A stretch of 64,000 nt of DNA from assembly GCF_004402405.1 (NCBI RefSeq), contig NZ_SOFE01000008.1, positions 62,001 through 126,000 on the forward strand. The letters run 5' to 3'. Below the pieces are notes generated by a model. That model saw only the letters and a list, made by a program, of their open reading frames with translations, did not search any database and was not told where the DNA came from. This DNA comes from Cryobacterium levicorallinum. Lineage in GTDB: Bacteria > Actinomycetota > Actinomycetes > Actinomycetales > Microbacteriaceae. How positions within the stretch are numbered: position 1 is the stretch's first letter; every line of letters starts with the position of its first letter. Of the stretch, positions 10,120 to 18,420 are shown in pieces. The translations under genes and the position numbers were made by a program.

Positions 10120-10644
10120 ATGCCTCACCCATTCCTGCTCCTGCGCTCAATTCCCGTACGTTCCGTCGCCGTCTTCAGCGTGCTCGCGAGCTCGCTGCTG
10201 CTGGCCGGTTGCGCCGCTGTCGTGCCGTTGACGCCGGCCCCCGATGCCACCAACGTGGCCTGTGCCGACGTCATCGTGCACCTGCCATCCAGCGTCGCCG
10301 ATGAGGCGGCCCGCGAAACGAATGCGCAGGCGACCGGCGCCTGGGGTGACCCGGCCGCGGTGCTGCTGCACTGTGGCGTGACGGTGCCGGAACCCACGAC
10401 GCTGCCGTGCCTGAACATCAACGGCATCGATTGGATCGAAGACGACTCCGACGCCCCGACCTACCGGTACACGACGTATGGTCGCAATCCGGCCATCGAA
10501 ATCGTGATCGACTCTGAACGGGTGAGCGGGTCGACGACGCTCATCGACGTGTCCAACGCGGTCGGATACGTGCCGGCGACTGGTGCGTGCGTCGGCGCGG
10601 AAGATCTGGATCTCCCGACTGATGGAGCCACGAGCGCACCCTAG
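10120..10644 (+). CDS. DUF3515 family putative lipoprotein
   Basis: Protein of 174 aa with a hydrophobic signal and lipobox (SLLLAGC, Cys about residue 30), so probably a membrane-anchored lipoprotein. The rest fits the DUF3515 family, an actinobacterial family of unknown function usually found between ddl and thiL, as here. Four later cysteines (CADV, HCGV, CLNI, GACVG) could form disulfides outside the membrane. Only 24 bp separate its ATG from the assigned thiL start. Confidence 0.85.
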   Translation: MPHPFLLLRSIPVRSVAVFSVLASSLLLAGCAAVVPLTPAPDATNVACADVIVHLPSSVADEAARETNAQATGAWGDPAAVLLHCGVTVPEPTTLPCLNINGIDWIEDDSDAPTYRYTTYGRNPAIEIVIDSERVSGSTTLIDVSNAVGYVPATGACVGAEDLDLPTDGATSAP

Positions 10645-10934
10645 CCTCTGAGCGGAGGTCTCGCGAAGCCGCGTACCGCAGACCGGGTCGCGCTGGTCGA
10701 TGGCCAGCTTAAGTGCAAAGCGGCTAAATACGACGTCTGGATGGCTCTGCTCCGAGCGCGGCGGCGGGTTGGTTGCCTTTACTTCGCGCTGCGCGGGAGT
10801 TGCGCCGCTGCGCGGGATGCCCAACTCCCGCGTACTGGCGCAGTTCCCGCGCGGCGAACTGCGCGGGAGTTCTGGCCAGGCCACAACTCCCGCGCAAGCA
10901 GCCTAATACGACGGATGCCGACGGACTCGGCGGG
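10645..10934. repeat. Intergenic region with clustered palindromic AACTCCCGCGC repeats
   Basis: No gene is seen in these 290 bp between the convergent DUF3515 and ddl genes. From 10791 to 10895 the word GCGCGGGAGTT or its complement occurs five times: forward at 10791-10801 and 10861-10871, inverted at 10823-10832, 10842-10852 (one mismatch) and 10885-10895, plus a partial GCGCGGGA at 10810. Neighbouring copies can pair into hairpins, for example 10861-10871 with 10885-10895 across a 13-nt loop. Position and structure suit a bidirectional terminator or a small mobile palindromic element. Confidence 0.75.
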
Positions 10935-12032
10935 TCAGGAGCCGTGGCGGGCGTGGGCTATGGCCACAGCGATGAGTTCGTCGATCAGCTTGGGATAGGT
11001 GTAGCCGCTGGCCAGCCAGCAGCTCGGGAACATCGAGATGCTCGTGAACCCGGGCATGGTGTTGATCTCGTTGATCACCCAGCCGGTCGCGGTGAGAAAG
11101 AAGTCCACGCGGGCCAGGCCGGCGCCGCCGATCGCCTCGAACGCGGCAATGGCCAGCCGCTGTACCTCGGCCAGTTCCTCGGGTGCCAGCGGCGCCGGGC
11201 AGACCAGGTCGACGCCGGGCGCGTCGAGATACTTCGCGGCAAAATCGTAGAAGTCCCGGCCGGTCACCACTACTTCGCCGGCCGTGGAGGCGCGGGTCGG
11301 TTCCCCCGGGCGCCCTTGCAGTACCGCAATCTCGAGCTCCCGGCCGACCAGCCCGGATTCAATCAGCACCTTGTTGTCTTCGGCGAGCCCGACCGTCATG
11401 GCCTCGGTCAGTTGGTCCGGGGTCGACACCCGGCTGACGCCGACGCTCGATCCGGCCCGCGCCGGCTTCACAAACGCGGGCAGGCCGAGCTGTTCCAGGG
11501 CCGCATAGGCCAAACCGGGAGCCGTTACCCAGTCATCCGCTGTGATGGTGCGCCACGGCGCAACGGGCAGGGCAGCCTGTTGAAAGACGGTCTTGGCGAA
11601 GTGTTTGTCCATGCCCAAAGCGGATGCGAGAACTCCCGACCCGACGTAGGGCAGGCCGAGCAGATCGAGCATGCCCTGGATGGTGCCGTCCTCACCGAAC
11701 GGTCCATGCAAAATCGGGAATATAAGGTCGACCGGGCCAAGCGTTCGCTCACCGGACGCGTCGACGACAGTCAATTCCCGGCTGGACGCGCTCTCCGGCC
11801 ACCGCACGCGGGTGCCGTTGTCCGCAACGACAGGCAGCGCTGAGGCGTTGAGGGCAAACTTGGCGGGGTCGTTTTCTTCGAGCACAAAGGCACCGTCCCG
11901 GGTGATTCCGACCGGGATGACGGTGTACGCATCAGGGTCGAGGGCTGCCAGCACCCCTCCCGCCGTGGCGCAGCTGATCGAGTGTTCGCTGGAACGCCCC
12001 CCAAAGAGAAGCACCACCGTGAGCTTGTCCAT
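10935..12032 (-). CDS. ddl: D-alanine--D-alanine ligase
   Basis: ATP-grasp enzyme that makes D-Ala-D-Ala for peptidoglycan precursors. The 365 aa include the N-terminal VVLLFGGRSSEHSISCATA, the ATP-binding LPAFVKPARAGSSVGV near residue 185, and the C-terminal INEINTMPGFTSISMFP motif with the Mg-binding Glu and Asn. The ATG at 12032 is supported by GAAAGGA 9 nt upstream. The end of gpsA runs 101 nt into this gene. It is the last gene of the murA-plsC-gpsA-ddl run. Confidence 0.95.
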   Translation of the reverse strand: MDKLTVVLLFGGRSSEHSISCATAGGVLAALDPDAYTVIPVGITRDGAFVLEENDPAKFALNASALPVVADNGTRVRWPESASSRELTVVDASGERTLGPVDLIFPILHGPFGEDGTIQGMLDLLGLPYVGSGVLASALGMDKHFAKTVFQQAALPVAPWRTITADDWVTAPGLAYAALEQLGLPAFVKPARAGSSVGVSRVSTPDQLTEAMTVGLAEDNKVLIESGLVGRELEIAVLQGRPGEPTRASTAGEVVVTGRDFYDFAAKYLDAPGVDLVCPAPLAPEELAEVQRLAIAAFEAIGGAGLARVDFFLTATGWVINEINTMPGFTSISMFPSCWLASGYTYPKLIDELIAVAIAHARHGS

Positions 12033-13083
12033 CGTCAAGTGTCCTTTCGCCCTGCGGTTCGCCGGAGTCAGTTGTGAGGTGCGGCGCAATGTCGCGGGGA
12101 TTGAGCGTGCCGTCGAGTACCTGACGTACCTGTTCGACGATGGGCATCTCGACGCCCTTGGCGCGTGCGAGTTCCAGAATCGGCTTGACCGAGGCGAGGC
12201 CTTCGGTGGTCTGCTGCATCTGCTTGACGACGTCGTTAATGCTGTAACCCTGGCCGAGCAGCCGGCCCGCTGTGTTGTTGCGCGACAGCGGCGACTGACA
12301 GGTGGCTATGAGGTCACCGAGGCCAGCCAGTCCGGCCAGAGTCTCGGGCTGAGCGCCGTAGGCGACCGCGAAATCGGTCATTTCGACCAGACCACGCGTG
12401 ATGATCGAGGCCTTGGTGTTCTCGCCGTAGCCGACGCCGTCGACGATGCCGATGGCGACCGCGATGAGGTTTTTCAGCACGCCGCCGAACTCGGTGCCGA
12501 TGACGTCGGTGTTGACGTAGGAGCGGAAGTAGCGGTTGGTTGCCAGTTTGGCCACGGCCTGCGCCGTTTCCAAGCTCGCCGAGGAGACGACCGCGCCGGT
12601 CGGCTGTTCCTTGGCGATTTCCAGCGCGAGGTTGGGACCACTGATCGCCGCGATGCGATCGGGGTCGATGCGGAGCACCTCTTCGATCACCGAACTCATG
12701 CGCATGCCGGTTGCGCGTTCGACACCCTTCATCAGCGAGATGATGATCGCGTTCTCGGCCAAATACGGTTCAACCTGCTTCAGGTTTTCGCGCAGCGACT
12801 GGCTGGGCACCGAGACGAACACCATTTCCGCTCCGGCCAGCGCCAGGTCAAGACGGCTCGTGGCGCGCAGCCCGACGGGCAGGTTCACCCCGGGCAGGTA
12901 GTCGCTGTTGCGGCGCGCTTCGGAGATTTCCCGGGCCAACTCGGGGCGGCGAGCCCACAGAACGACATCGGCACCGCTATCCGTCAGAATTTTGGCGAAG
13001 GTCGTACCCCAACTGCCCGCGCCGAGCACGGCCACCCGGGTGCCTGGTTGAATCTTCGGCGGCTGGGGGGTTCTAGGCTTCAA
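11932..13083 (-). CDS. gpsA: NAD(P)H-dependent glycerol-3-phosphate dehydrogenase
   Basis: Reduces dihydroxyacetone phosphate to sn-glycerol-3-phosphate for phospholipid synthesis. The Rossmann motif VAVLGAGSWGTTFA is near residue 18, KGVERATG near 118, and NTKASIITRGLVEM near 225. The start is a TTG at 13083 with AAAGAG about 10 nt upstream, overlapping plsC; a GTG at 13035 is an alternative. The frame gives 383 aa, about 50 longer than usual, because the last ~35 codons read through the beginning of ddl in another frame and the tail shows no family similarity. A one-base shift near 12070 would meet a stop at the normal place. Confidence 0.92.
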   Translation of the reverse strand: MKPRTPQPPKIQPGTRVAVLGAGSWGTTFAKILTDSGADVVLWARRPELAREISEARRNSDYLPGVNLPVGLRATSRLDLALAGAEMVFVSVPSQSLRENLKQVEPYLAENAIIISLMKGVERATGMRMSSVIEEVLRIDPDRIAAISGPNLALEIAKEQPTGAVVSSASLETAQAVAKLATNRYFRSYVNTDVIGTEFGGVLKNLIAVAIGIVDGVGYGENTKASIITRGLVEMTDFAVAYGAQPETLAGLAGLGDLIATCQSPLSRNNTAGRLLGQGYSINDVVKQMQQTTEGLASVKPILELARAKGVEMPIVEQVRQVLDGTLNPRDIAPHLTTDSGEPQGERTLDDGQAHGGASLWGAFQRTLDQLRHGGRGAGSPRP

Positions 13084-13861
13084 AACGACCGGTCTCTTTC
13101 TGGTTGTGCTCCGCCGGATTCCATCGTTTGACCGGGGCCTTCTCGCCGCGCAAGTCTTCCAGCAACGCAGTGATGGCGAGCATTACGACGGCGGTCGCCT
13201 CGTTGAGCGTCGCCGTGTCGAGGCTGCGTCCCCGAAACTGCGCGAGGTCGATCGGGTCGCCGATCTTCACTGTGATGGTCTTGCGCGGAAACAGGTGCAC
13301 CTTCTTGGAATACCGTTCCATCAGGTGCTGCGTGCCCCAGTGCGCGGCTGGCACGATCGGAATCCCCTGTTCCAGCGCGATGCGCACGGCGCCGGTCTTG
13401 CCGCGCATCGGCCACAGATCGGGGTCACGGGTGAGTGACCCTTCCGGGTACACCACGACGATCTGGCCCTTATCGGCCAGACGCTGGGCGGCCTTGACCG
13501 GCTCACTCCCGCGCACCGATCCGCCGCGCTGCACCGGAATCTGCCCCGATTTGGTCAGCACCCAGCCGATGACCGGGATCTTGAAAACGGATTCCTTCGC
13601 CAGAAACCGAGGCAGCCGCCCCAGCTTCCAGGCCACGACCCCCATGACCACAGGGTCGATCTCGCTGTAGTGGTTCGGCGAGAACACGAACGCGCCGCTC
13701 CGCGGAAACTTGTGGGCATCGAGAATCTCGTAGCGGGCGGCGAGGTTCATCACCGGCAGAATCAACCCGGCGAGAATCCAGAATGCCGAAGGGCTGCTCT
13801 TCTCCGAACGAATTTTGGCAGTCGACTCGGGAGTTGCGGGCACGTCGTTATTTTCAGGCAC
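13073..13861 (-). CDS. 1-acyl-sn-glycerol-3-phosphate acyltransferase (PlsC-like)
   Basis: Membrane-associated acyltransferase of 262 aa that probably makes phosphatidic acid from lysophosphatidate. The family box NHYSEIDP (NHxSxxD) is near residue 62 and VYPEGSLTRD near residue 135. The GTG start at 13861 has AAGGA 11 nt upstream. The stop overlaps the assigned gpsA start by 11 nt, placing glycerol-3-phosphate production and its acylation in one transcript. The murA stop is 7 bp upstream. Confidence 0.92.
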   Translation of the reverse strand: MPENNDVPATPESTAKIRSEKSSPSAFWILAGLILPVMNLAARYEILDAHKFPRSGAFVFSPNHYSEIDPVVMGVVAWKLGRLPRFLAKESVFKIPVIGWVLTKSGQIPVQRGGSVRGSEPVKAAQRLADKGQIVVVYPEGSLTRDPDLWPMRGKTGAVRIALEQGIPIVPAAHWGTQHLMERYSKKVHLFPRKTITVKIGDPIDLAQFRGRSLDTATLNEATAVVMLAITALLEDLRGEKAPVKRWNPAEHNQKETGRFEA

Positions 13862-13868
13862 GCGCCTA

Positions 13869-15314
13869 TTATCCTTCGAGATCGAAGTCCGCCCCCAAAA
13901 GCCGCAGCTTGCCGATGAAGTTTTCGTAACCTCGGCTGATGATTCCCACGTTGCTGACCGTGGACGTGCCGTCGGCCGAGAGCGCTGCGATCAAGTGGCT
14001 GAAGCCGCCGCGCAGGTCGGGTACGACGATATCGGCGCCGTGCAGCTTGGTCGGTCCGGTGATGACGGCGGAATGGTTGAAATTGCGCTGACCGAACCGG
14101 CACGGATGGCCGCCGAGGCATTCCTTGTGAATCTGAATGGTCGCGCCCATTTCGACGAGGGCGTCGACGAAGCCGAAGCGCTGCTCATACACGGTTTCGT
14201 GCACGATCGACGTGCCGTGAGCCTTGGTCAGCGCGATGACAAGCGGCTGCTGCCAGTCCGTCATGAAGCCGGGGTGGACATCCGTTTCAATAATGACGGG
14301 CTTCAAATCGCCGCCGGGGTGATAGAAACGGATGCCGTCGTCACAGATATCGAAAGCGCCGCCGACCTTGCGGAAAACGTTGAGGAAAGTGATCATTTCG
14401 GGCTGGCGGGCGCCGCCGACGAAGATGTCGCCGTCGGTGGCGAGGGCCGCTGCAGCCCAGCTGGCGGCCTCGTTGCGGTCGAACAGCGCGCGGTGGTTGT
14501 AGCCGAGCAGGCGTTCGACGCCCTCGATGCGAATCACCCGGTCGGTGTCGACCGTGATGATGGCGCCCATCTTCTGCAGAATGTTGATGAGATCCATGAT
14601 CTCGGGCTCGATCGCCGCGCCCTTGAGCTCGGTGATGCCGTCGGCCCGCACCGCGGTGAGCAGCACCTGCTCGGTGGCTCCGACGCTCGGGTAGGGCAGT
14701 TCGAGCTTGGCGCCCTTGAGTCCGTTCGGCGCCGACATGCGGATGCCGTTGGGCTGCTTCTCGACGACGGCACCGAACTTACGCAGCACTTCGAGGTGAA
14801 AGTCGATCGGGCGGTCGCCGATGCGACAGCCGCCGAGATCGGGGATGAACGCTTCACCGAGGCGATGCAGCAGCGGGCCGCAGAACAGGATCGGGATGCG
14901 CGAGGAACCGGCATGGGCGTCGATCGCGGCGAAGTGCGCGCTCTCCACGTCAACCGGGTCGAGGACCAGGGTTCCGGGTTCGTCGCCCTCGGTGACCTTG
15001 ACGCCGTGTACCTCGAGCAGCCCGCGAACGATCCGAACATCGCTGATATTCGGAACGTCCTTGAGCACGCTCGGGGTCTCACCGAGGAGGGCGGCGACCA
15101 TGGCCTTGGTGACGAGGTTCTTCGCCCCCTTCACCTCGATGCGGCCGACCAGGGGAATTCCCCCTCGAATGGTGATCTTGTCAGCGGTCAGGCCGACGGA
15201 TGCTCCGTGGTTCGCAGCGCTCCCCCGCTCATTCGCGTCGTCGTGGTTTCGAGCGTCGTTCAACTTCTTCGCCTCGTCGGTTTCGCTACTATCTGTTTCG
15301 CGCAGAGTGCTCAC
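13869..15314 (-). CDS. murA: UDP-N-acetylglucosamine 1-carboxyvinyltransferase
   Basis: First committed step of peptidoglycan synthesis: enolpyruvyl transfer from PEP to UDP-GlcNAc. In the 481 aa the catalytic loop reads LGGCRIGDRPIDFH, with Cys at residue 163. This is the fosfomycin-sensitive form; mycobacterial enzymes have Asp there. The GTG at 15314 is preceded by AGGACAGG. About 45 hydrophilic residues (Asp/Glu/Asn-rich) precede the conserved ADKITIRGG start and are an unusual N-terminal extension. No internal ATG/GTG/TTG in frame would remove it. Confidence 0.96.
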   Translation of the reverse strand: MSTLRETDSSETDEAKKLNDARNHDDANERGSAANHGASVGLTADKITIRGGIPLVGRIEVKGAKNLVTKAMVAALLGETPSVLKDVPNISDVRIVRGLLEVHGVKVTEGDEPGTLVLDPVDVESAHFAAIDAHAGSSRIPILFCGPLLHRLGEAFIPDLGGCRIGDRPIDFHLEVLRKFGAVVEKQPNGIRMSAPNGLKGAKLELPYPSVGATEQVLLTAVRADGITELKGAAIEPEIMDLINILQKMGAIITVDTDRVIRIEGVERLLGYNHRALFDRNEAASWAAAALATDGDIFVGGARQPEMITFLNVFRKVGGAFDICDDGIRFYHPGGDLKPVIIETDVHPGFMTDWQQPLVIALTKAHGTSIVHETVYEQRFGFVDALVEMGATIQIHKECLGGHPCRFGQRNFNHSAVITGPTKLHGADIVVPDLRGGFSHLIAALSADGTSTVSNVGIISRGYENFIGKLRLLGADFDLEG

Positions 15315-15333
15315 AAGTTACCTGTCCTGGTGC

Positions 15334-15361
15334 AAATTAGTGCAAATGCAAATTACATCAA
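15334..15361 (-). promoter_or_regulatory. Putative murA promoter
   Basis: On the minus strand TTGATG (15356-15361) and TAATTT (15334-15339) are separated by 16 bp, a good match to a vegetative promoter, about 20 nt before the murA GTG. The -35 box overlaps the last codons of leuD. The 9-mer TAATTTGCA occurs twice with a 16-bp period here. This would let murA be transcribed apart from leuCD. Confidence 0.5.
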
Positions 15362-15979
15362 ATTAATTCTGGAAGATTCGGGGGAAAGGGCGGGAAGGGT
15401 GCGGGGCAACCAGGATTCGCGTTTGGTTTCAAATTCACTGATTCGCGCTTCGTCACGCAGGGTCAGCCCGATGTCATCCAGACCTTCGAGCAGCCGCCAT
15501 CTAGTGTAATCATCGATTTCAAAATTCACCGTCAGATCGCCAACACGCACGGTTTTACTGACCAGATCCACGGTCAACTCCACGCCCGGATCGCACTCGA
15601 CCAGGTTCCACAGGGTTTCAGCATCCGCTTCGCTGATCTGGCCGGCGAGCAAGCCCTGCTTGCCCGAGTTGCCGCGAAAGATGTCGCCGAAGCGGGGGCT
15701 GAGCACTACGTCGAAGCCGTAATCGCGCAGCGCCCAGACGGCGTGCTCCCGCGAGGAACCGATGCCGAAGTCGGCGCCGGCGATGAGTACCCGACCGCCC
15801 TGGTACTCCTTCTTATTGATCACGAATTCGGGGTCGAGGCGCCAGGCTGCAAACAGGGCGTCTTCGAAGCCGGTGCGCGTGACACGCTTAAGGTGCACGG
15901 CCGGGATGATCTGGTCAGTGTCCACGTTGGATCGGCGCAGCGGCACCGCGATGCCGGTGACGGTAGTGAATTTCTGCAT
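15353..15979 (-). CDS. leuD: 3-isopropylmalate dehydratase small subunit
   Basis: Small subunit of isopropylmalate isomerase in leucine synthesis; pairs with LeuC, whose stop is 5 bp upstream. The 208 aa include [13 protein letters not shown] near residue 14 and the swivelling-domain signature [14 protein letters not shown] near residue 80. The ATG at 15979 (MQKFTTVTG) is preferred over an upstream in-frame ATG because it gives the standard N-terminus and has GGAG about 10 nt upstream. Confidence 0.96.
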   Translation of the reverse strand: MQKFTTVTGIAVPLRRSNVDTDQIIPAVHLKRVTRTGFEDALFAAWRLDPEFVINKKEYQGGRVLIAGADFGIGSSREHAVWALRDYGFDVVLSPRFGDIFRGNSGKQGLLAGQISEADAETLWNLVECDPGVELTVDLVSKTVRVGDLTVNFEIDDYTRWRLLEGLDDIGLTLRDEARISEFETKRESWLPRTLPALSPESSRINLM

Positions 15980-15984
15980 GTTGC

Positions 15985-17442
15985 TTAGTCTCCATCCTGA
16001 ACGAGGTCCCACGGGCTTGAGAGCGTGCCGCGAATGGCCGTGGCGGCCGCGACGAGCGGCGACACCAGGTGGGTACGCCCGCCCTTGCCCTGTCGTCCTT
16101 CAAAGTTTCGGTTACTGGTCGACGCGCAGCGTTCGCCGGGTTCGAGCTGATCGGGGTTCATGCCGAGGCACATCGAGCAGCCAGCGAAACGCCATTCGGC
16201 GCCGAAATCGAGAAAGATCTGGTCAAGCCCCTCGGCTTCGGCCTCGATGCGTACCCGGGCCGAGCCAGGAACGACCATCATGCGCAGTCCCTCCGCTTTG
16301 CTCTTGCCCTTGATGATCTCGGCGGCGGCCCGCAGGTCTTCGATCCGACTGTTGGTGCAGGAGCCGAGGAAGACGGTATCGACCCGAATCTGCTTCATCA
16401 GCGTTCCGGCCGTCAGGTCCATGTATTCCAGGGCCCGTTCGGCCGCCGAGCGCTCATTGGCGTCGACGATTTCGGCGGGGTTCGGCACCGATCCGCTCAG
16501 CGAGACGCCCTGGCCGGGGTTGGTACCCCAGGTCACGAAGGGTTCGAGCTCGTTGGCGTCGATGATGACCTCGGCGTCGAAGCTGGCACCCTCATCGGTG
16601 GCCAGGGTCTGCCAGTACGCGACGGCCGCGTCCCAGTCGGCGCCGCGCGGTGCGTGGGCGCGACCCTTGAGGTAGTCATAGGTGACCTGGTCGGGCGCGA
16701 CCATGCCGGCGCGGGCGCCGGCCTCGATCGACATGTTACAGATGGTCATGCGGCCATCCATGGAGAGAGCGCGAATGGCCTCGCCACGGTATTCGAGCAC
16801 GTAGCCGGCTCCGCCGCCGGTGCCGATCCTGGCGATCACGGCGAGGATGATGTCCTTCGCGGTGACCCCGGTGCGCAGTACGCCGTTGACGGTGATCGCC
16901 ATAGTCTTGAACGGGTTCAGCGGCAGCGTCTGGGTCGCCATGACGTGCTCGACCTCGCTCGTGCCGATGCCGAGCGCCATCGCTCCAAAGGCTCCGTGGG
17001 TGGAGGTGTGCGAATCGCCGCAGACCACGGTGATGCCGGGCTGGGTCAGGCCGAGCTGCGGGCCGACGACGTGCACGATGCCCTGCTCGATGTCACCAAG
17101 CGAGTGTAACCGTACCCCGTATTCGGCGCAGTTGCGACGCAGCGTCTCGATCTGGGTGCGGCTGGTCGGGTCGGCGATGGGCTTGTCGATCGCGAGCGTG
17201 GGTGTGTTGTGGTCTTCGGTCGCGATGGTCAGATCCGGCCGGCGCAGCGGCCGGTTGGCCAGGCGCAGTCCGTCGAAGGCCTGCGGGCTGGTCACCTCGT
17301 GCAGCAGGTGCAGGTCGATGTAGATCAGGTCGGGGGTTCCGTCTTCACCCTTGGTGACGAGGTGCTTGTCCCAGACCTTCTCGGCGAGCGTGCGCAGGCC
17401 GGCGTCGGAACTAATGGTCGAAGTGGGTATTACGTTGGTCAT
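15985..17442 (-). CDS. leuC: 3-isopropylmalate dehydratase large subunit
   Basis: Aconitase-family [4Fe-4S] subunit that converts 2-isopropylmalate to 3-isopropylmalate. Cluster ligands are visible in [13 protein letters not shown] near residue 355 and [11 protein letters not shown] near residue 415; [13 protein letters not shown] near residue 145 is the dehydratase signature. The ATG at 17442 is chosen (485 aa) because GAGGAAG lies 9-10 nt upstream; a GTG six codons earlier falls on that site. The upstream RNA holds a short Leu-containing ORF and a 10-bp hairpin, suggesting attenuation. Confidence 0.96.
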   Translation of the reverse strand: MTNVIPTSTISSDAGLRTLAEKVWDKHLVTKGEDGTPDLIYIDLHLLHEVTSPQAFDGLRLANRPLRRPDLTIATEDHNTPTLAIDKPIADPTSRTQIETLRRNCAEYGVRLHSLGDIEQGIVHVVGPQLGLTQPGITVVCGDSHTSTHGAFGAMALGIGTSEVEHVMATQTLPLNPFKTMAITVNGVLRTGVTAKDIILAVIARIGTGGGAGYVLEYRGEAIRALSMDGRMTICNMSIEAGARAGMVAPDQVTYDYLKGRAHAPRGADWDAAVAYWQTLATDEGASFDAEVIIDANELEPFVTWGTNPGQGVSLSGSVPNPAEIVDANERSAAERALEYMDLTAGTLMKQIRVDTVFLGSCTNSRIEDLRAAAEIIKGKSKAEGLRMMVVPGSARVRIEAEAEGLDQIFLDFGAEWRFAGCSMCLGMNPDQLEPGERCASTSNRNFEGRQGKGGRTHLVSPLVAAATAIRGTLSSPWDLVQDGD

Positions 17443-17485
17443 TTTGAGCGTCTTCCTCACGAATCGATGGCAGCCACGCCGAACG

Positions 17486-17550
17486 CCGCGACGAGGGAGG
17501 CCTCAGTACAGGGACTCGTCGCGGCAGATAAGAAGTCGGTTCAGCACCAC
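17486..17550 (-). promoter_or_regulatory. Candidate leucine leader peptide and attenuator hairpin upstream of leuC
   Basis: A short frame from GTG 17547 (or GTG 17550) to TGA 17503 encodes MLNRLLICRDESLY, with two adjacent CTT leucine codons plus two CTG. A 10-bp stem, CCGCGACGAG (minus strand) with CTCGTCGCGG, formed by 17515-17524 and 17486-17495, overlaps the leader codons just downstream of CTT CTT. A ribosome waiting there would cover one arm. TACCCT lies 6 nt before the first GTG, as in leaderless actinobacterial transcripts. No U-run follows the hairpin, so the mechanism could be termination or translation control. All functional statements are inference. Confidence 0.5.
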
Positions 17551-17593
17551 GGATTCAGGGTAACACCTCCCCCGCAGGCCCGGTTCGCGCTGC

Positions 17594-18385
17594 TCAGCTG
17601 ACCGTCGACTCCACGTAGACGACGCTCACGTTGTCACGTCCACCGTGTTCGATCGCAGCATCGACGAGAATGTCGGCCATGCTGCGCCCGTCAACAGCCG
17701 AGTGGATGTTCGTGGCCAGCAACCGCGCAATCGTCACGTCGTCGAGTTCCTTGGTCAGCCCGTCGGAGCAGATCAGGAACGCCTGCTCCCCCGAAGCGGG
17801 TAGCAGCCAGACATCCGCGTCGACAAATTCGTCGGCGCCGATGGCCCGGGTGATGACATTGCGTTCCGGGTGCTTCTCGGCATCCGCTCGAGAAATCAGG
17901 CCGGCATCGACCATCTCCTGCACTGCGGAGTGGTCGATCGACAACTGGGTCAAAACGCCATCGGACCAGGTATAAACCCGGGAATCCCCGACGTTGAAGG
18001 CCATCCAGTGATAACCGACCTCGTCGCCGGCATCGACCAGCGCGATCCCGGCCAGGGTCGTTCCCGACACAGCGGTGCCCGAGTCGCCTTCAGCGCTGAG
18101 ATCACGCACGGCATCGTTCGACGAGTGGATGGCATCCAGAATGCGCTCCGGGGTGGACGGCAGGTCGCGGGCGATGTGCTCGTCAAACACGCCCAGCACG
18201 GTCTGACTGGCGACGTCACCCTGGGCGTGTCCGCCCATGCCGTCGGCCACCAGAAAGACCGGAGACTGCGCGAGAACGCTGTCCTCATTTACCTTGCGTA
18301 CGTTGCCCACCTCGCTGCGCACGCTGAACACGAGACTGGCGGTGCTGCTGGAAAATTCGATGGTGCTCTGTTGATTCAGAGTCAT
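17594..18385 (-). CDS. PP2C-family serine/threonine protein phosphatase
   Basis: Cytosolic metal-dependent phosphatase of 263 aa. Motifs include RKVNEDSVL near residue 30, VADGMGGHAQGDVAS near 45, and C-terminal SDGLTKEL and GGRDNVSVVYVE, covering the Asp metal ligands of the PPM fold. The ATG at 18385 (MTLNQQS) is selected because GGAGGA sits 5 nt upstream; an earlier ATG overlaps the terC stop. No kinase gene is adjacent, so its substrates are unknown. Confidence 0.92.
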   Translation of the reverse strand: MTLNQQSTIEFSSSTASLVFSVRSEVGNVRKVNEDSVLAQSPVFLVADGMGGHAQGDVASQTVLGVFDEHIARDLPSTPERILDAIHSSNDAVRDLSAEGDSGTAVSGTTLAGIALVDAGDEVGYHWMAFNVGDSRVYTWSDGVLTQLSIDHSAVQEMVDAGLISRADAEKHPERNVITRAIGADEFVDADVWLLPASGEQAFLICSDGLTKELDDVTIARLLATNIHSAVDGRSMADILVDAAIEHGGRDNVSVVYVESTVS

Positions 18386-18420
18386 GAATCCTCCGTTCGC
18401 CGCCATCTGGCCTCGTTCAA

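Noticed and set aside
13815-15509. Long open frame on the plus strand opposite murA
   Set aside because: It mirrors murA codons, has the composition of an antisense frame and no recognisable domain.
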